Notes under the pieces: model-generated
Told to the model about the DNA's origin: nothing
Database searches by the model: none
Seen by the model: only the letters and a program-made list of their open reading frames with translations
Translations under genes and position numbers: made by a program
Shown here: piece by piece, positions 17,198 through 27,397 of the stretch
How positions within the stretch are numbered: the first letter of the stretch is position 1
Layout: each line of letters opens with the position of its first letter
NCBI RefSeq assembly: GCF_023555385.1
Contig: NZ_JAJSED010000001.1
Span: 1,426,001-1,490,000 of the forward strand
DNA: 64,000 nucleotides
Source of the DNA: Guyparkeria hydrothermalis
Lineage (GTDB): Bacteria; Pseudomonadota; Gammaproteobacteria; Halothiobacillales; Halothiobacillaceae
Reading direction: 5' to 3'

Positions 17198-17749
17198 TCA
17201 GCCCATCAGCAGGTTGCCGACGACCATCTGCGCTACCTGGATGATCAGCAAGACGGCCAGCGGCGAGAGATCGATGCCGCCAATCGGAGGCAGCACGCGG
17301 CGAACGGGGGCGACGACCGGGTCAGTCAGATCGTCGAGGAAGGCCACGCCCGGAGAGCGCTCATTGCCCAGCCAGGACGCCACGGCGCGCAGCAGCACCG
17401 TCCAGAAGAACAGGTTGGTCACCGTGAGGAAGGCGAAGTAGAGCGTGCCAAGGAACAGGCCGGTGCCGCTCATGCCGACACCCTGCATCGCGGTGATCGC
17501 CCAGACCATCAACGCGACCATCACCAGCGCGAACACCAGTGACGCCAGGTCGTGACGACCAACCGGCTTAAGCACCGCACGAATCGGGTTGAGCACCGGG
17601 TCGGTGATCTTGACCACCGCCTGGGTGACCGGGTTGTAGAAGTTCGCCCGGAACAGTTGCAGGAAGTAACGAGCGAAGGCGATGAAAATCACCAGCTCGA
17701 ACAGCATCCGTACCAGGAAGACGCTCGGATCCCCGAAGCTACCGCTCAT
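17198..17749 (-). CDS. yggT: YggT family membrane protein
   Basis: The 183-aa inner-membrane protein contains two YggT repeats, each with hydrophobic helices around a conserved motif ([22 protein letters not shown] and [25 protein letters not shown]). Homologues have been linked to osmotic tolerance or septum-associated roles, and the precise function is unclear. The start at 17749 (MSGSFGDPS) was chosen because the longer frame upstream is not protein-like and runs into proC. It lies 37 bases after proC. Confidence 0.88.
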   Translation of the reverse strand: MSGSFGDPSVFLVRMLFELVIFIAFARYFLQLFRANFYNPVTQAVVKITDPVLNPIRAVLKPVGRHDLASLVFALVMVALMVWAITAMQGVGMSGTGLFLGTLYFAFLTVTNLFFWTVLLRAVASWLGNERSPGVAFLDDLTDPVVAPVRRVLPPIGGIDLSPLAVLLIIQVAQMVVGNLLMG

Positions 17750-17786
17750 CTGTACATCTCGACACGTGGGTTGGGATTGGGACGAC

Positions 17787-18626
17787 TCACTCGGCGGAGC
17801 CGTCATCGATCGCGGCGGCCAGCTCGCGACTGCGGTCACGCGAGGCTCGAACCGCACGCGCGAAGGCCTCGCGCACGCCGGACTCCTCGAGCTGGGCGAT
17901 GGCCCGCTCGGTGGTCCCGCCCGGGGAACTGACCCGCCGGCGCAATTCGGCCGGCGGTTCGTCGGCAGCCAAGGCAAGCTTCGCCGCCCCGTAGACCGTT
18001 TCCAGCGTCAACAGCCGGGCCACGTCCGGGGACATGCCGAGCTCCTCGGCAGCCGCCTGCATGGATTCCATCAGGTAAAAGGCGTAGGCCGGCCCGCTGC
18101 CGGACAGTGCGGTGACCTCGTCGATCTGCGACTCCTCGTCGAGCCACTGAACCACGCCCACCGCGCGCATCAGCGACTCGGCGTCGCTCTGCTGCTCCCG
18201 GCTGACCGCCTCGGCGGCGAACAGCCCGGTCGCGCCGCAACCGACCATCGACGGCGTGTTCGGCATGGCGCGCACCACGGCCGCATGGCCGTCTAGCCAG
18301 CGCTGCAACGCGGCCACCGGGATGCCGGCCGCAATGGACACCACCAACTGCCCCGGCGCCAGGTCCGGTGCCAGGTCTTCGGCCACCGATCGCATCACCT
18401 GCGGCTTGACCGCCAGCACGACCATTTGGGCCCCATCGACGGCAGCGTGATTGTCGGCGGTGACCTCGACCCCGAGCTGGTCGGCCAGCGAGCGCCGGCG
18501 CTCGTCGTCCGGATCGGCGACCACGATCGACGGTCGGGCACCCTCGGGCGCGTCCTTGACCATGCCGCCGATCAGCGCGGCAGCCATGTTGCCGCCTCCG
18601 ATGAAGGCTATCCGCGAGGCATTCAT
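17787..18626 (-). CDS. proC: Pyrroline-5-carboxylate reductase
   Basis: The 279-aa enzyme catalyses the last step of proline synthesis, NAD(P)H reduction of pyrroline-5-carboxylate. It has the dinucleotide-binding FIGGGNMAAALIGG at the N-terminus, AVKPQ, the MPNTP motif and the C-terminal signature (ALSGSGPAYAF and SSPGGTT). Length and order (after yggS, before yggT) are standard for gammaproteobacteria. Confidence 0.95.
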   Translation of the reverse strand: MNASRIAFIGGGNMAAALIGGMVKDAPEGARPSIVVADPDDERRRSLADQLGVEVTADNHAAVDGAQMVVLAVKPQVMRSVAEDLAPDLAPGQLVVSIAAGIPVAALQRWLDGHAAVVRAMPNTPSMVGCGATGLFAAEAVSREQQSDAESLMRAVGVVQWLDEESQIDEVTALSGSGPAYAFYLMESMQAAAEELGMSPDVARLLTLETVYGAAKLALAADEPPAELRRRVSSPGGTTERAIAQLEESGVREAFARAVRASRDRSRELAAAIDDGSAE

Positions 18627-18702
18627 TCTCTCACCTGCCAGCTGTACGTGAACGAAGGCCTAGAAAATAACACGAATGGCAACCGAGCGCGGCGCCGTGC
18701 CG

Positions 18703-19371
18703 TCAGTCGCGCGGGCCGAACAGGGCCGTTCCGACACGCACGATGGTCGCTCCCTCGGCGATCGCCACCTCGAAGTCGCCGCTCATCCCCATCGACAGGT
18801 CCGGCAGCGGCTCCGGCAGGCCGGCATTGAGTTCGGCCAGCTGGCTAAAAGCCTCCGTGTTGCCGGGGCGCGGGATGCACATCAGCCCGCGCAGGCGCAG
18901 GGTCGGGTGCTCGCCGCAGGCCGCCGCGATCGCCGGCACCTCATCCGGCGAGGCACCCGACTTGCTGGCCTCGTCGTCGATGTTCACCTGAATCAGCACG
19001 TTGAGCGGACCGCGCGCCGGGTCACGCTGCTCGCCGAGCCGACGCACCAGCTTGACCCGGTCGACGCTGTGCACCCAGTCGAAGTGCGCCGCAATCAACC
19101 GGGTCTTGTTCGACTGGATCGGCCCGATGAAATGCCAGGTCAGCGGCAAGTCACCCAGCGCTTCCTGCTTGTCGAGCGCCTCCTGAAGGTAGTTCTCGCC
19201 GAAATCCCGCTGACCAAGCTCGGCCAGCGCCCGGATGGCCTCGACCGGCTGGCGCTTGCTGACCGCCACCAGTCGCACGGGGCGCGATTCGCCGCCGTGC
19301 TGCTCCCGCTCGGCCATCGCGGCGTCGATCCGCTTGCGGATGCCCCGGTACGCGCTTTCTCTGTTTTCCAT
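18703..19371 (-). CDS. yggS: PLP homeostasis protein YggS/PROSC
   Basis: The 222-aa single-domain TIM-barrel PLP-binding protein has the lysine motif LVAVSKRQP, FGENYLQEA, WHFIGPIQSNK and the C-terminal MGMSGDFEVAIAEGATIVRVGTALFG. It buffers pyridoxal phosphate. The reading frame continues far upstream, but that portion is antisense to pilT/pilU; the start at 19371 gives the family's normal length. It is divergent from pilT, an arrangement shared with Pseudomonas. Confidence 0.95.
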   Translation of the reverse strand: MENRESAYRGIRKRIDAAMAEREQHGGESRPVRLVAVSKRQPVEAIRALAELGQRDFGENYLQEALDKQEALGDLPLTWHFIGPIQSNKTRLIAAHFDWVHSVDRVKLVRRLGEQRDPARGPLNVLIQVNIDDEASKSGASPDEVPAIAAACGEHPTLRLRGLMCIPRPGNTEAFSQLAELNAGLPEPLPDLSMGMSGDFEVAIAEGATIVRVGTALFGPRD

Positions 19372-19503
19372 CTTGCACCTTGTGCGTGTTCGTTTTACCT
19401 TGTCGTCAACGAAGGCCCAGCCCCGCCACTGCGGGCATCCCGGCCTTCGACAGGCACCACCAATGGACTTGAGACGGGGCCTTCTCCCCGAAAGGACGAT
19501 CGC

Positions 19504-20553
19504 ATGGCCGAAACCCGAGATATCGACTCCCTGCTGATGTTCACCGTCAAAAACGGTGCATCGGACCTGCACCTGTCGGCCGGCGAGCAGCCCCGCGTGC
19601 GCATCGACGGCGACATCCGCAAGGTCAACGTGCCGGTCATGGAACACAAGGATGTCCACGGCATGGTGTACGACATCATGAACGACCGGCAACGCAAGGA
19701 GTACGAGGACAACCTCGAGGTCGACTTCTCCTTCGAACTGCGCGGCCATGCCCGCTTTCGTGTCAACGCCTTCAACCAGAATCGCGGCGCGAGTGCGGTG
19801 TTCCGCACCATCCCGAGCAAGGTGCTCACCCTCGAACAGCTCGATGCGCCGAAGGTCTTCCAGGATCTCTGCGACTACCCGAACGGCATCGTGCTGGTCA
19901 CCGGCCCGACCGGCTCGGGCAAGTCGACCACGCTCGCGGCGATGATCGACTACATCAACGACCATCGCAACGACCACATCCTGACAGTCGAGGATCCGAT
20001 CGAATTCGTTCACGAATCGAAGAAGTGCCTGATCAACCAGCGCGAGGTGCACCGCGACACGCACAGCTTCAACGCCGCGCTGCGCTCCGCCCTGCGTGAG
20101 GATCCCGACGTCGTGCTGGTCGGCGAACTGCGTGACCTCGAGACCATCCGCCTGGCCCTGACCGCGGCCGAGACCGGTCACCTGGTGTTCGGCACGCTGC
20201 ACACCAACTCGGCGGCCAAGACCATCGACCGGATCATCGACGTCTTCCCCTCGGCCGAGAAGGACATGGTCCGGGCCATGCTCTCGGAATCCCTGCGTGC
20301 GGTCATCTCGCAGACGCTGCTGAAGAAGATCAGCGGCGGGCGCGCTGCGGCGCACGAGATCATGCTGGGCACGCCGGCGATCCGCAACCTGATCCGCGAG
20401 AACAAGGTCGCCCAGATGTACTCGGCCATCCAGACGGGCCACGCGCAGGGCATGCAGACGCTCGACCAGAACCTGAAGAACCTGGTCTCCCGCGGCATGA
20501 TCTCCAAGGAGCTTGCCCGCGCGCGGGCGGCCAACAAGAACGACTTCATGTAA
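19504..20553 (+). CDS. pilT: Type IV pilus retraction ATPase PilT
   Basis: The 349-aa hexameric ATPase powers pilus retraction and twitching. It has N-terminal ASDLHLSAG, Walker A GPTGSGKST (near residue 138), Asp box VEDPIEF, Walker B VLVGELRD and the His box TGHLVFGTLHTNSA. It ends with an AIRNLIRE-containing C-terminal domain. The start at 19504 (GAAAGGA upstream) gives the standard length; the frame is open further upstream without protein-like sequence. It is the first of three tandem retraction ATPases. Confidence 0.96.
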   Translation: MAETRDIDSLLMFTVKNGASDLHLSAGEQPRVRIDGDIRKVNVPVMEHKDVHGMVYDIMNDRQRKEYEDNLEVDFSFELRGHARFRVNAFNQNRGASAVFRTIPSKVLTLEQLDAPKVFQDLCDYPNGIVLVTGPTGSGKSTTLAAMIDYINDHRNDHILTVEDPIEFVHESKKCLINQREVHRDTHSFNAALRSALREDPDVVLVGELRDLETIRLALTAAETGHLVFGTLHTNSAAKTIDRIIDVFPSAEKDMVRAMLSESLRAVISQTLLKKISGGRAAAHEIMLGTPAIRNLIRENKVAQMYSAIQTGHAQGMQTLDQNLKNLVSRGMISKELARARAANKNDFM

Positions 20554-20610
20554 CCCACCACGCCCTCCGGCCCGGATGGCCGGGCGGGCGGCATCAGCCG
20601 GGACGCCTCG

Positions 20611-21756
20611 ATGGATCGCCAGCAAGCAGCCAACTACGTACAGGCCCTCCTCAAGCGGGCCGTCGACCGCAACGCCTCCGACCTGTTCGTCACGGTCGGG
20701 GCCCCGCCGTCGGCCAAGGTCGACGGCAAGGTCGTCCACCTGACCGACCAGAAGCTCTCGGTCGAGAACACCCAGATGCTGGTGCGCTCGATCATGACCG
20801 ACAAGCAGGTCGCGCACTTCGAGGAGAGCCACGAGGCGAACTTCGCTATTTCGCTCCCCGGCGTCGCCCGCTTCCGCGTCAATGCCTTCATGCAGCGCGG
20901 CAGCGAGGGCATGGTGCTGCGGATGATCCGCTCGGACATCCCGGACTTCGGCGAACTCAAGCTGCCGGACGTGCTCGGCGACATCGCCATGACGGCCCGC
21001 GGCCTGGTGATCTTCGTCGGCGCGACCAGTTCGGGCAAGTCGACCTCGCTCGCGGCGATGCTCGACTACCGCAACGAGAACTCGCGCGGCCACATCGTCA
21101 CGATCGAGGACCCGATCGAGTTCGTCCACAAGCACAAGGGCTGCCTCGTCACCCAGCGCGAGGTGGGCATGGACACCGATTCCTTCGGCGCGGCCCTGAA
21201 GAACACCCTGCGCCAGGCGCCGGACGTGATCCTGATCGGCGAGATCCGCGACCGCGAGACCATGGATCACGCCATCGCCTTCGCCGAGACCGGCCACCTC
21301 TGCCTGTCGACCCTGCACGCGAACAACACCAACCAGGCGCTCGACCGAATCATCAACTTCTTCCCGGAAGATCGCCGCCAGCAGCTGCTGATGGACCTGT
21401 CACTCAACCTCAAGGCAGTGGTCTCGCAGCGCCTGCTGCGCAAGACCGACGGCGAGGGCCGGGTGCCCGCGGTCGAGGTGCTGATCAACACCCCGCTGAT
21501 CGGCGATCTGATCTTCAAGGGCGACGTGTCGGAGATCAAGGAGGTCATGAAGCGCTCGCGCGAGCTGGGCATGCAGACCTTCGACCAGGCCCTGTTCGAC
21601 CTGTACGACGCCTACCAGGTCGACTACGACGAGGCACTCAGCAAGGCCGACTCGGTCAACGACCTGCGTCTGCGCATCAAGCTCGAGAGCCAGCGCGGCC
21701 TGCCCAAGAGCCGCGATGACGACGCGGAAGACGAACTCAAGGTCGAATCCGACTAA
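20611..21756 (+). CDS. pilU: PilT-like ATPase PilU (first copy)
   Basis: The 381-aa PilT/PilU family ATPase has ASDLFVTVG, Walker A GATSSGKST (Ser in place of the usual second Gly, still fitting GxxxxGKS), VEDPIEF-like IEDPIEFVHKHKG, Walker B ILIGEIRD and TGHLCLSTLHANN. The longer acidic C-terminus (about 40 residues past the core) is typical of PilU, an accessory retraction ATPase that works with PilT. It is 57 bases after pilT and 32 before the third ATPase. Confidence 0.9.
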   Translation: MDRQQAANYVQALLKRAVDRNASDLFVTVGAPPSAKVDGKVVHLTDQKLSVENTQMLVRSIMTDKQVAHFEESHEANFAISLPGVARFRVNAFMQRGSEGMVLRMIRSDIPDFGELKLPDVLGDIAMTARGLVIFVGATSSGKSTSLAAMLDYRNENSRGHIVTIEDPIEFVHKHKGCLVTQREVGMDTDSFGAALKNTLRQAPDVILIGEIRDRETMDHAIAFAETGHLCLSTLHANNTNQALDRIINFFPEDRRQQLLMDLSLNLKAVVSQRLLRKTDGEGRVPAVEVLINTPLIGDLIFKGDVSEIKEVMKRSRELGMQTFDQALFDLYDAYQVDYDEALSKADSVNDLRLRIKLESQRGLPKSRDDDAEDELKVESD

Positions 21757-21788
21757 GCCGGCCGACCACCTGACCAGGACGCTGCAAC

Positions 21789-22943
21789 ATGAGCCAACTG
21801 AGCCTCGAACCGTACCTGAAACTACTCGCCGAGAAGGAAGGCTCGGACCTGTACTTTTCCAGCGGCACCACCCCCGCGGTCAAGATCCAGGGGGAAATGC
21901 GCTTCATCGGCAAGGACCGACTGCGCAGCGGTCAGGTCGAGGAACTGGCCCGCTCGGTGCTAAACCAGCACCAGATCGACGAATTTCTCGAGACCCTCGA
22001 ACTCAACGTCGCGCTGTCACGACCTGGCATCGGCCGCTTCCGGATGAATGTCTTTCAGCAGCGGGGCGAATGGTCGCTGGTGATCCGTTACATCCAGGCG
22101 GAAATTCCGCGTGCGGCCGACCTCAACCTGCCGCTGGTGGTCGAAGAGCTGATCACCGAGCGCCGCGGGCTGATCCTGGTGGTCGGGGCAACCGGTTCGG
22201 GCAAATCGACCACGCTCGCGTCGATGATCGACTACCGGGCAGAGGCGCGGCCGGGGCACATCCTGACGGTCGAGGACCCGATGGAATACGCCTTCCGCCA
22301 CCGCAACTCGGTGGTCAACCAGCGCGAGGTCGGCGTCGATACCCGTTCCTACGCAGCAGCCCTCAAGGAGGCACTACGGGAGGCCCCGGACGTCATCATG
22401 ATCGGCGAGGTGCGTGACCGAGCGACCATGGAGCATGCCCTCGCCTACGCCGACACCGGTCACCTGTGCATCAGCACGCTGCACGCCACCAATGCCAACC
22501 AGGCACTCGACCGCATCATCCGCTTCTTCCCGTCCGAGTCGCGCGACCAGCTGCTGATGGACCTGTCGCTCAACCTCAAGGCGATCATCTCCCAGCGGCT
22601 GATCATCGGCAGTGGCGGCAAGCGGCTGCCGGCCGTCGAGATCCTGATCAACACGCCACTGGTCTCCGACCTGATCAAGCGCGGCGAGATCGATGCGATC
22701 AAGGAGTCGATGCAGAAGAACACCTCGAGCGGTGCGATGACCTTCGACATGTCGATTCTGGAACTGCACAAGAAGGGCCTGATCACGCGCGAGGAAGCGC
22801 TGGCGAACGCGGACAGCCGCAGCAACATGGAATGGCTGATCAGCTTCGGCAGCGGCCAGGACGAACTCAAGGCCGCCGCCGCCGACTCCAGCGGCATCAA
22901 GAGCGACAGCTCGGACAGCAACGAACTGCCGCCACTGGAGTGA
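21789..22943 (+). CDS. PilT/PilU-like ATPase (second PilU copy)
   Basis: The 384-aa protein has a full set of motifs: GSDLYFSSG, Walker A GATGSGKST, VEDPMEYAFRHRNS, Walker B IMIGEVRD and TGHLCISTLHATN. It ends in a Ser/Asp-rich low-complexity tail. It differs from the preceding PilU along the whole length, so it is an old paralogue rather than a fresh duplication. It lies in the same plus-strand run as pilT and pilU, suggesting a three-component retraction motor set. Confidence 0.88.
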   Translation: MSQLSLEPYLKLLAEKEGSDLYFSSGTTPAVKIQGEMRFIGKDRLRSGQVEELARSVLNQHQIDEFLETLELNVALSRPGIGRFRMNVFQQRGEWSLVIRYIQAEIPRAADLNLPLVVEELITERRGLILVVGATGSGKSTTLASMIDYRAEARPGHILTVEDPMEYAFRHRNSVVNQREVGVDTRSYAAALKEALREAPDVIMIGEVRDRATMEHALAYADTGHLCISTLHATNANQALDRIIRFFPSESRDQLLMDLSLNLKAIISQRLIIGSGGKRLPAVEILINTPLVSDLIKRGEIDAIKESMQKNTSSGAMTFDMSILELHKKGLITREEALANADSRSNMEWLISFGSGQDELKAAAADSSGIKSDSSDSNELPPLE

Positions 22944-22967
22944 TCCTCGCAACCGTCGCGGCCGGCT

Positions 22968-22995
22968 TGCGTTTGTGCCGGCAGGCCACGATAAT
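22968..22995 (+). promoter_or_regulatory. Probable sigma-70 promoter of tRNA-Gly
   Basis: A -35-like TTGCGT (22968-22973) and a -10-like GATAAT (22990-22995) are 16 bases apart, and the -10 ends 11 bases before the tRNA 5' end. Confidence 0.5.
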
Positions 22996-23006
22996 CCCCG
23001 TCTCTC

Positions 23007-23080
23007 GCGGGTGTAGCTCAATGGTAGAGCAGAAGCTTCCCAAGCTTAAGACGAGGGTTCGATTCCCTTCACCCGCTCCA
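23007..23080 (+). tRNA. tRNA-Gly (anticodon CCC)
   Basis: This 74-base tRNA has a perfect 7-bp acceptor stem (gcgggtg / cacccgc), a D-arm with agctcaatggtagagc, anticodon loop TTCCCAA giving CCC, and the T-arm GGTTCGATTCC. The CCA end is encoded. It lies between the second pilU-like gene and thiO and reads GGG codons. Confidence 0.93.
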
Positions 23081-23215
23081 GTTTTCCCGGACGCCTCCTC
23101 GGGCCGACAGCCGTCTGAGTGCGGCATGGAAATCCCCGCCCGCTCCTGATTCGTCGCCGGCCGCGGGGTAATCCCGAGTCCGTCCGGATCTGCCGCCTGG
23201 TGGCCTTACCTCCCC

Positions 23216-24292
23216 GTGACCTCGACCCGCTTCGACATCATCGTCATCGGCGCCGGCATCTCCGGCCTGACTAGTGCGCTCGCACTGCGGGAGAGCGGCG
23301 CGTCGGTAGCGCTACTCGATCGCGGCCCACCCGGAACCGAAGCCTCCTGGGCGGGTGGCGGCATCCTCTGCCCGCTGTACGCCTGGCGCTACCCTACACC
23401 GGTGCTCGCCATGGCCGCCGAGGGCATGCGGCGCTACCCCGCGCTAATCGACTCGCTCGACTCGCGCATCGACCCGGAGCGGATCGTCTCGGGGATGCGG
23501 ATTCTCGACCCCGTGGGGCCGGGCGAGACACGGGACGGCATCACCACCACGCTCGCGCAGGCCGGCATCCAGCACGAATGGCAGCCGGGTGACGATCAGC
23601 CCGCCCTGTGGCTGCCCGAGGTGGCCAACGTGCGCAACCCGAGGCTGCTCGAAGCCCTGGTCGACACCGTGCGCGCTCGCGGCATCGAACTGTTCGCACA
23701 TCGAGCCGGACAGGAAGTGCTTGCCCGATCGGGGCGGGTCGAGGGGGTGAGAACGCCGGCGAGTGACCTCGCCGCCGAGCGGGTGGTGGTCGCCGCCGGT
23801 GCCTGGAGCAAGACGCTGGTGCCGGGCATGCGCGAGGACAGCCTCTTCCCGGTGCGCGGACAGATGCTCCGACTCGAACCGCGCGCTCAAAACGGCCTCG
23901 ACCACATCCTGATGGACGAAGGGGTCTACCTGATCCCGCGCGTCGACGGTTCGGTGGTGATCGGCTCGACCGTCGAGCATGCCGGATTCGACAAGACGGT
24001 CGACGACACCGCCCAGGCCCGGCTGCATGCCGCAGCCTGCCGACTCTGGCCGTCACTGGCCGGGGCGCGCATCACCCATCGCTGGGCCGGACTGCGACCG
24101 GGATCGGTCGACGAGCTGCCGGTACTGGGCGAGCACCCGGCGATCGAGGGGCTGTGGGTGAACACGGGCGGCTTCCGCAATGGCCTGGCGATGGCCCCGG
24201 CCACCGCCGACCTGCTGGCCGGCATGATGACCGGGAAGCCCACCACGCTGGACCCCGCGCCCTACCGGGTCGAGCGTCTGCTCGACACCTGA
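23216..24292 (+). CDS. thiO: Glycine oxidase ThiO (FAD-dependent)
   Basis: The 358-aa FAD enzyme of the DAO family has the N-terminal dinucleotide motif VIGAGISGLTSALAL, EASWAGGGILCPL and a C-terminal GLRPGSVDELPVLGEHP..LWVNTGGFRNGLAMAP, characteristic of ThiO. It oxidises glycine to iminoglycine for the thiazole ring of thiamine. The start is GTG at 23216. No other thiamine gene is adjacent. It is convergent with glnB, with six bases between the stops. Confidence 0.87.
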   Translation: MTSTRFDIIVIGAGISGLTSALALRESGASVALLDRGPPGTEASWAGGGILCPLYAWRYPTPVLAMAAEGMRRYPALIDSLDSRIDPERIVSGMRILDPVGPGETRDGITTTLAQAGIQHEWQPGDDQPALWLPEVANVRNPRLLEALVDTVRARGIELFAHRAGQEVLARSGRVEGVRTPASDLAAERVVVAAGAWSKTLVPGMREDSLFPVRGQMLRLEPRAQNGLDHILMDEGVYLIPRVDGSVVIGSTVEHAGFDKTVDDTAQARLHAAACRLWPSLAGARITHRWAGLRPGSVDELPVLGEHPAIEGLWVNTGGFRNGLAMAPATADLLAGMMTGKPTTLDPAPYRVERLLDT

Positions 24293-24298
24293 TCGGCC

Positions 24299-24721
<423 letters not shown>

Positions 24722-26932
24722 TCAGGCGAGATCGATCGGGTCGACGTCGACCGACCAGCGCAGCCCCTGACCGGGGCGACGACTGCCGACCGACTCGTCC
24801 ACCTGCCAGAGCGCCTGATGCAGCACACTGCGCACCCGGGCAAGCAGCAACAGCTGGAAACGGTATCGCCCGGCGCGACGAGCCAGCGGGGCCGACACCG
24901 GTCCCCAGACGGCCAGCTCGTCACCTTGGCGCTCCCGCAGGTCGTCGGCGACCCGGGTGAGAAACGCCCGGGCGGCCGCCCCATTCGGCGCATCCGCACG
25001 CACCAGCGCGGCGAAGCGCGTCGGCGGCAGCTCGGCCTGCTCGCGCTCGGCCAACTCGGCTGCCATCACCGCCTCGTAGTCCTCGCTCAACAATCGACGC
25101 AGCACGGGGTGCTCGGGATCGTGGGTCTGGACCAGCACCTCGCCCGGCCGCTCGGCGCGCCCTGCTCGCCCGGCCACCTGGAGCAGCGACTGGGCGAACC
25201 GCTCCGGGCCGCGGAAATCAGAGGCAAACAGGGCCTGATCGGCATTGACCACCCCGACGAGGCTCACGCCCGGAAAGTCGTGTCCCTTGACCAGCATCTG
25301 CGTCCCGACCACCAGGCGCGCCTCGCCGCGCGCGACGCGCGCCAGGCTCTCGGCCATTACCCCCTTCCCGGCAGTCGCATCCCGGTCGAGCCGGACAATG
25401 CCGAATCCCGGGAATCGAGCGGCGAGCACGTCCTCGAGCTGCTCTGTGCCCATGCCTCGCACCGACAGGGGAGCCTGGCAGGATGGGCAATCCGCCGGCA
25501 CGCCCTGCTCGAAACCGCAGTGATGGCAACGCAGCCGGCCGGCCTGCCGGTGCCAAGTGAGAAACGCATCGCAATGGGGGCAGCCGGCCACCCAACCGCA
25601 GGCATGACAGACAAGGCTCGAGGCATAGCCACGACGGTTGAGATAGAGCATTACCTGCCCGCCGGCGAGCAGGTGACGTTCGATGGCGCGCATCAGCGCC
25701 GGCGACAGCCCCCCTTCCATCGGTTGCGCACGGATGTCGAGGCAGTGGATGTTCGGCATGGGAGCGCCCGTCGCCCGCTCGGTCAGGTGCAGATGATGAT
25801 ACCGACCATCCCAGGCATGCCGCAGGGTTTCCAGGGACGGGGTGGCCGACCCGAGCAGGATCGGCACATCCAGCTGCCGCGCCCGCCAGACGAGCACGTC
25901 GCGCGCGTGATAGAGGAAGCCTTCCTGCTGCTTGAGCGCGGCATCATGCTCCTCGTCGACCACGATCAGGCCCGCCTTCGGCAGCGGCACGAACGCCGCC
26001 GACCGGGTGCCGATCACAAGCTGCGCCTTGCCGGCGGCAACCGCACGCCAGGCCGCCAGGCGCTCCCCGTCGGCCAGCCCCGAGTGGAGCACGGCGGGCA
26101 CAACATCCAGCCGCCGGGCAAAGCGTTGGATCAGCTGCGGGGTCAGCGAGATTTCCGGCACCACCACCAGCACCTGCCGGCCGCTTTCCAGCACCTGCTC
26201 GATCAGGGCGAGATAGACCTCGGTCTTGCCGCTCCCGGTCACCCCCTGCAGGAGCCAGGCACCGAAACGTGCCAGGCCGGCAGCCACCGCCTCCACGGCC
26301 ACCGCCTGCTCGTTCTTCAGCGCGGGGGCCGTCGTCTTGTCGTTTTCGCTCGACGATGGCCAGTCGGCCGGCGCCGTCATGGATACGATCTGCGCCCAGC
26401 CGTGCTCGATCAGCCGCCGCCGCACGGCCGCGGCGGCCAGAGCGGTCGCCGGCACGGCGTCATCCGCATCCTTCAGGGTGGCCAGGGCCTCACGCTGGCG
26501 TTCGCCACGTGCGGCGCCGTCTTCCAGCGCCTGTCGACCTGACTCGGTGAGGCTCAGGGCCTCGACCTGCAGCTCGCGCTCGCCGCGCAGCGCCTTGGGC
26601 AGCGCGGCGAAGACCACCTCGCCCAGCGGATGGTGATAGTAGGCTGCCGCCCAGCGCAGACAGGCCAGAGTCCGGTCATCCAGAAGCGGCTCCGGATCAA
26701 GCACGGCGGCGATCGGGCGGGTCTCCTGACCGTCCGGCTCGGCGGCCTCGATGACTACAGCCACTCGCTCGGACTTGCCGAACGGCACTCGCACACGCGC
26801 CCCCGGACAAGGGGGTGTCTGCCCGGCTTCCAGGTGGTAGGTGAAGCCGCCAAAGAAGGGACCCGGCACGACCACCGTCCAGCAGGTCGGTCTCGCGGCA
26901 TGGTGGGCATTGGCGGTATGATCGTGATCCAT
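24722..26932 (-). CDS. priA: Primosomal replication protein N' (PriA helicase)
   Basis: The 736-aa 3'-5' superfamily 2 helicase restarts stalled replication forks. It has an N-terminal 3'-DNA-binding region, Walker A GVTGSGKTEVYL, DEEH, the zinc-binding cysteines (CHACGWVAGCPHCDAF, CHHCG, CPSC) and helicase motifs IVGTQMLVKGHDFP and QVAGRAGR. Length is normal. It is divergent from rpsT. Confidence 0.95.
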   Translation of the reverse strand: MDHDHTANAHHAARPTCWTVVVPGPFFGGFTYHLEAGQTPPCPGARVRVPFGKSERVAVVIEAAEPDGQETRPIAAVLDPEPLLDDRTLACLRWAAAYYHHPLGEVVFAALPKALRGERELQVEALSLTESGRQALEDGAARGERQREALATLKDADDAVPATALAAAAVRRRLIEHGWAQIVSMTAPADWPSSSENDKTTAPALKNEQAVAVEAVAAGLARFGAWLLQGVTGSGKTEVYLALIEQVLESGRQVLVVVPEISLTPQLIQRFARRLDVVPAVLHSGLADGERLAAWRAVAAGKAQLVIGTRSAAFVPLPKAGLIVVDEEHDAALKQQEGFLYHARDVLVWRARQLDVPILLGSATPSLETLRHAWDGRYHHLHLTERATGAPMPNIHCLDIRAQPMEGGLSPALMRAIERHLLAGGQVMLYLNRRGYASSLVCHACGWVAGCPHCDAFLTWHRQAGRLRCHHCGFEQGVPADCPSCQAPLSVRGMGTEQLEDVLAARFPGFGIVRLDRDATAGKGVMAESLARVARGEARLVVGTQMLVKGHDFPGVSLVGVVNADQALFASDFRGPERFAQSLLQVAGRAGRAERPGEVLVQTHDPEHPVLRRLLSEDYEAVMAAELAEREQAELPPTRFAALVRADAPNGAAARAFLTRVADDLRERQGDELAVWGPVSAPLARRAGRYRFQLLLLARVRSVLHQALWQVDESVGSRRPGQGLRWSVDVDPIDLA

Positions 26933-26998
26933 GCCCGGCAGGATACCCCAGCGCCCGCTTGCGGTGGCTGCCTGCCTTCAGGCGCGACGGGATTGTTC

Positions 26999-27026
26999 TT
27001 GACTACACCCACCGGTATGGCATAAT
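26999..27026 (+). promoter_or_regulatory. sigma-70 promoter of rpsT
   Basis: TTGACT (26999-27004) and CATAAT (27021-27026) are 16 bases apart, close to consensus, about 67 bases before the rpsT start codon. Confidence 0.65.
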
Positions 27027-27093
27027 CCCGCGCCTTGAATTGATGTTTCCATCAAGCTCACCAGTTTTATAGCCGAATTCGAGGAGTTAACCC

Positions 27094-27354
27094 GTGGCCA
27101 ATACCGCTCAAGCCAAAAAGCGCGTTCGCCAGGCGGAGAAAGCCCGCCAGCACAACATGGCGATGCGCTCGCAGGTACGCACCGCCTACAAGGCCGTCAT
27201 CAAGGCCGTTAAGGACGGTGATGCGGACAAGGCGCAGCAAGCTTATCGTGAAGCCCAGCCGATCCTGGACCGGATGGTTACCAAGCGCATTCTCAAGCGC
27301 AACACGGCTGCGCGTCGCAAGTCGACTCTGGTCAACCGCATCAAGTCCATCTGA
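27094..27354 (+). CDS. rpsT: 30S ribosomal protein S20
   Basis: The 86-aa basic protein binds 16S rRNA early in 30S assembly. It begins ANTAQAKKRVRQ and ends with NTAARRKSTLVNRIK, as in S20. It starts with GTG after a GAGGAG ribosome site; a non-AUG start is also known for E. coli S20 (UUG), where it matters for autoregulation. It is monocistronic with its own promoter and terminator. Confidence 0.96.
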   Translation: MANTAQAKKRVRQAEKARQHNMAMRSQVRTAYKAVIKAVKDGDADKAQQAYREAQPILDRMVTKRILKRNTAARRKSTLVNRIKSI

Positions 27355-27397
27355 TCGCGCGCGCCGGCTTGCCGGCGCCCGACAACACGATGCACGC

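Noticed and set aside
19372-21318. Long minus-strand frame continuing upstream of yggS
   Set aside because: It is antisense to pilT and pilU, with composition caused by GC-biased third positions; YggS has its normal length without it.
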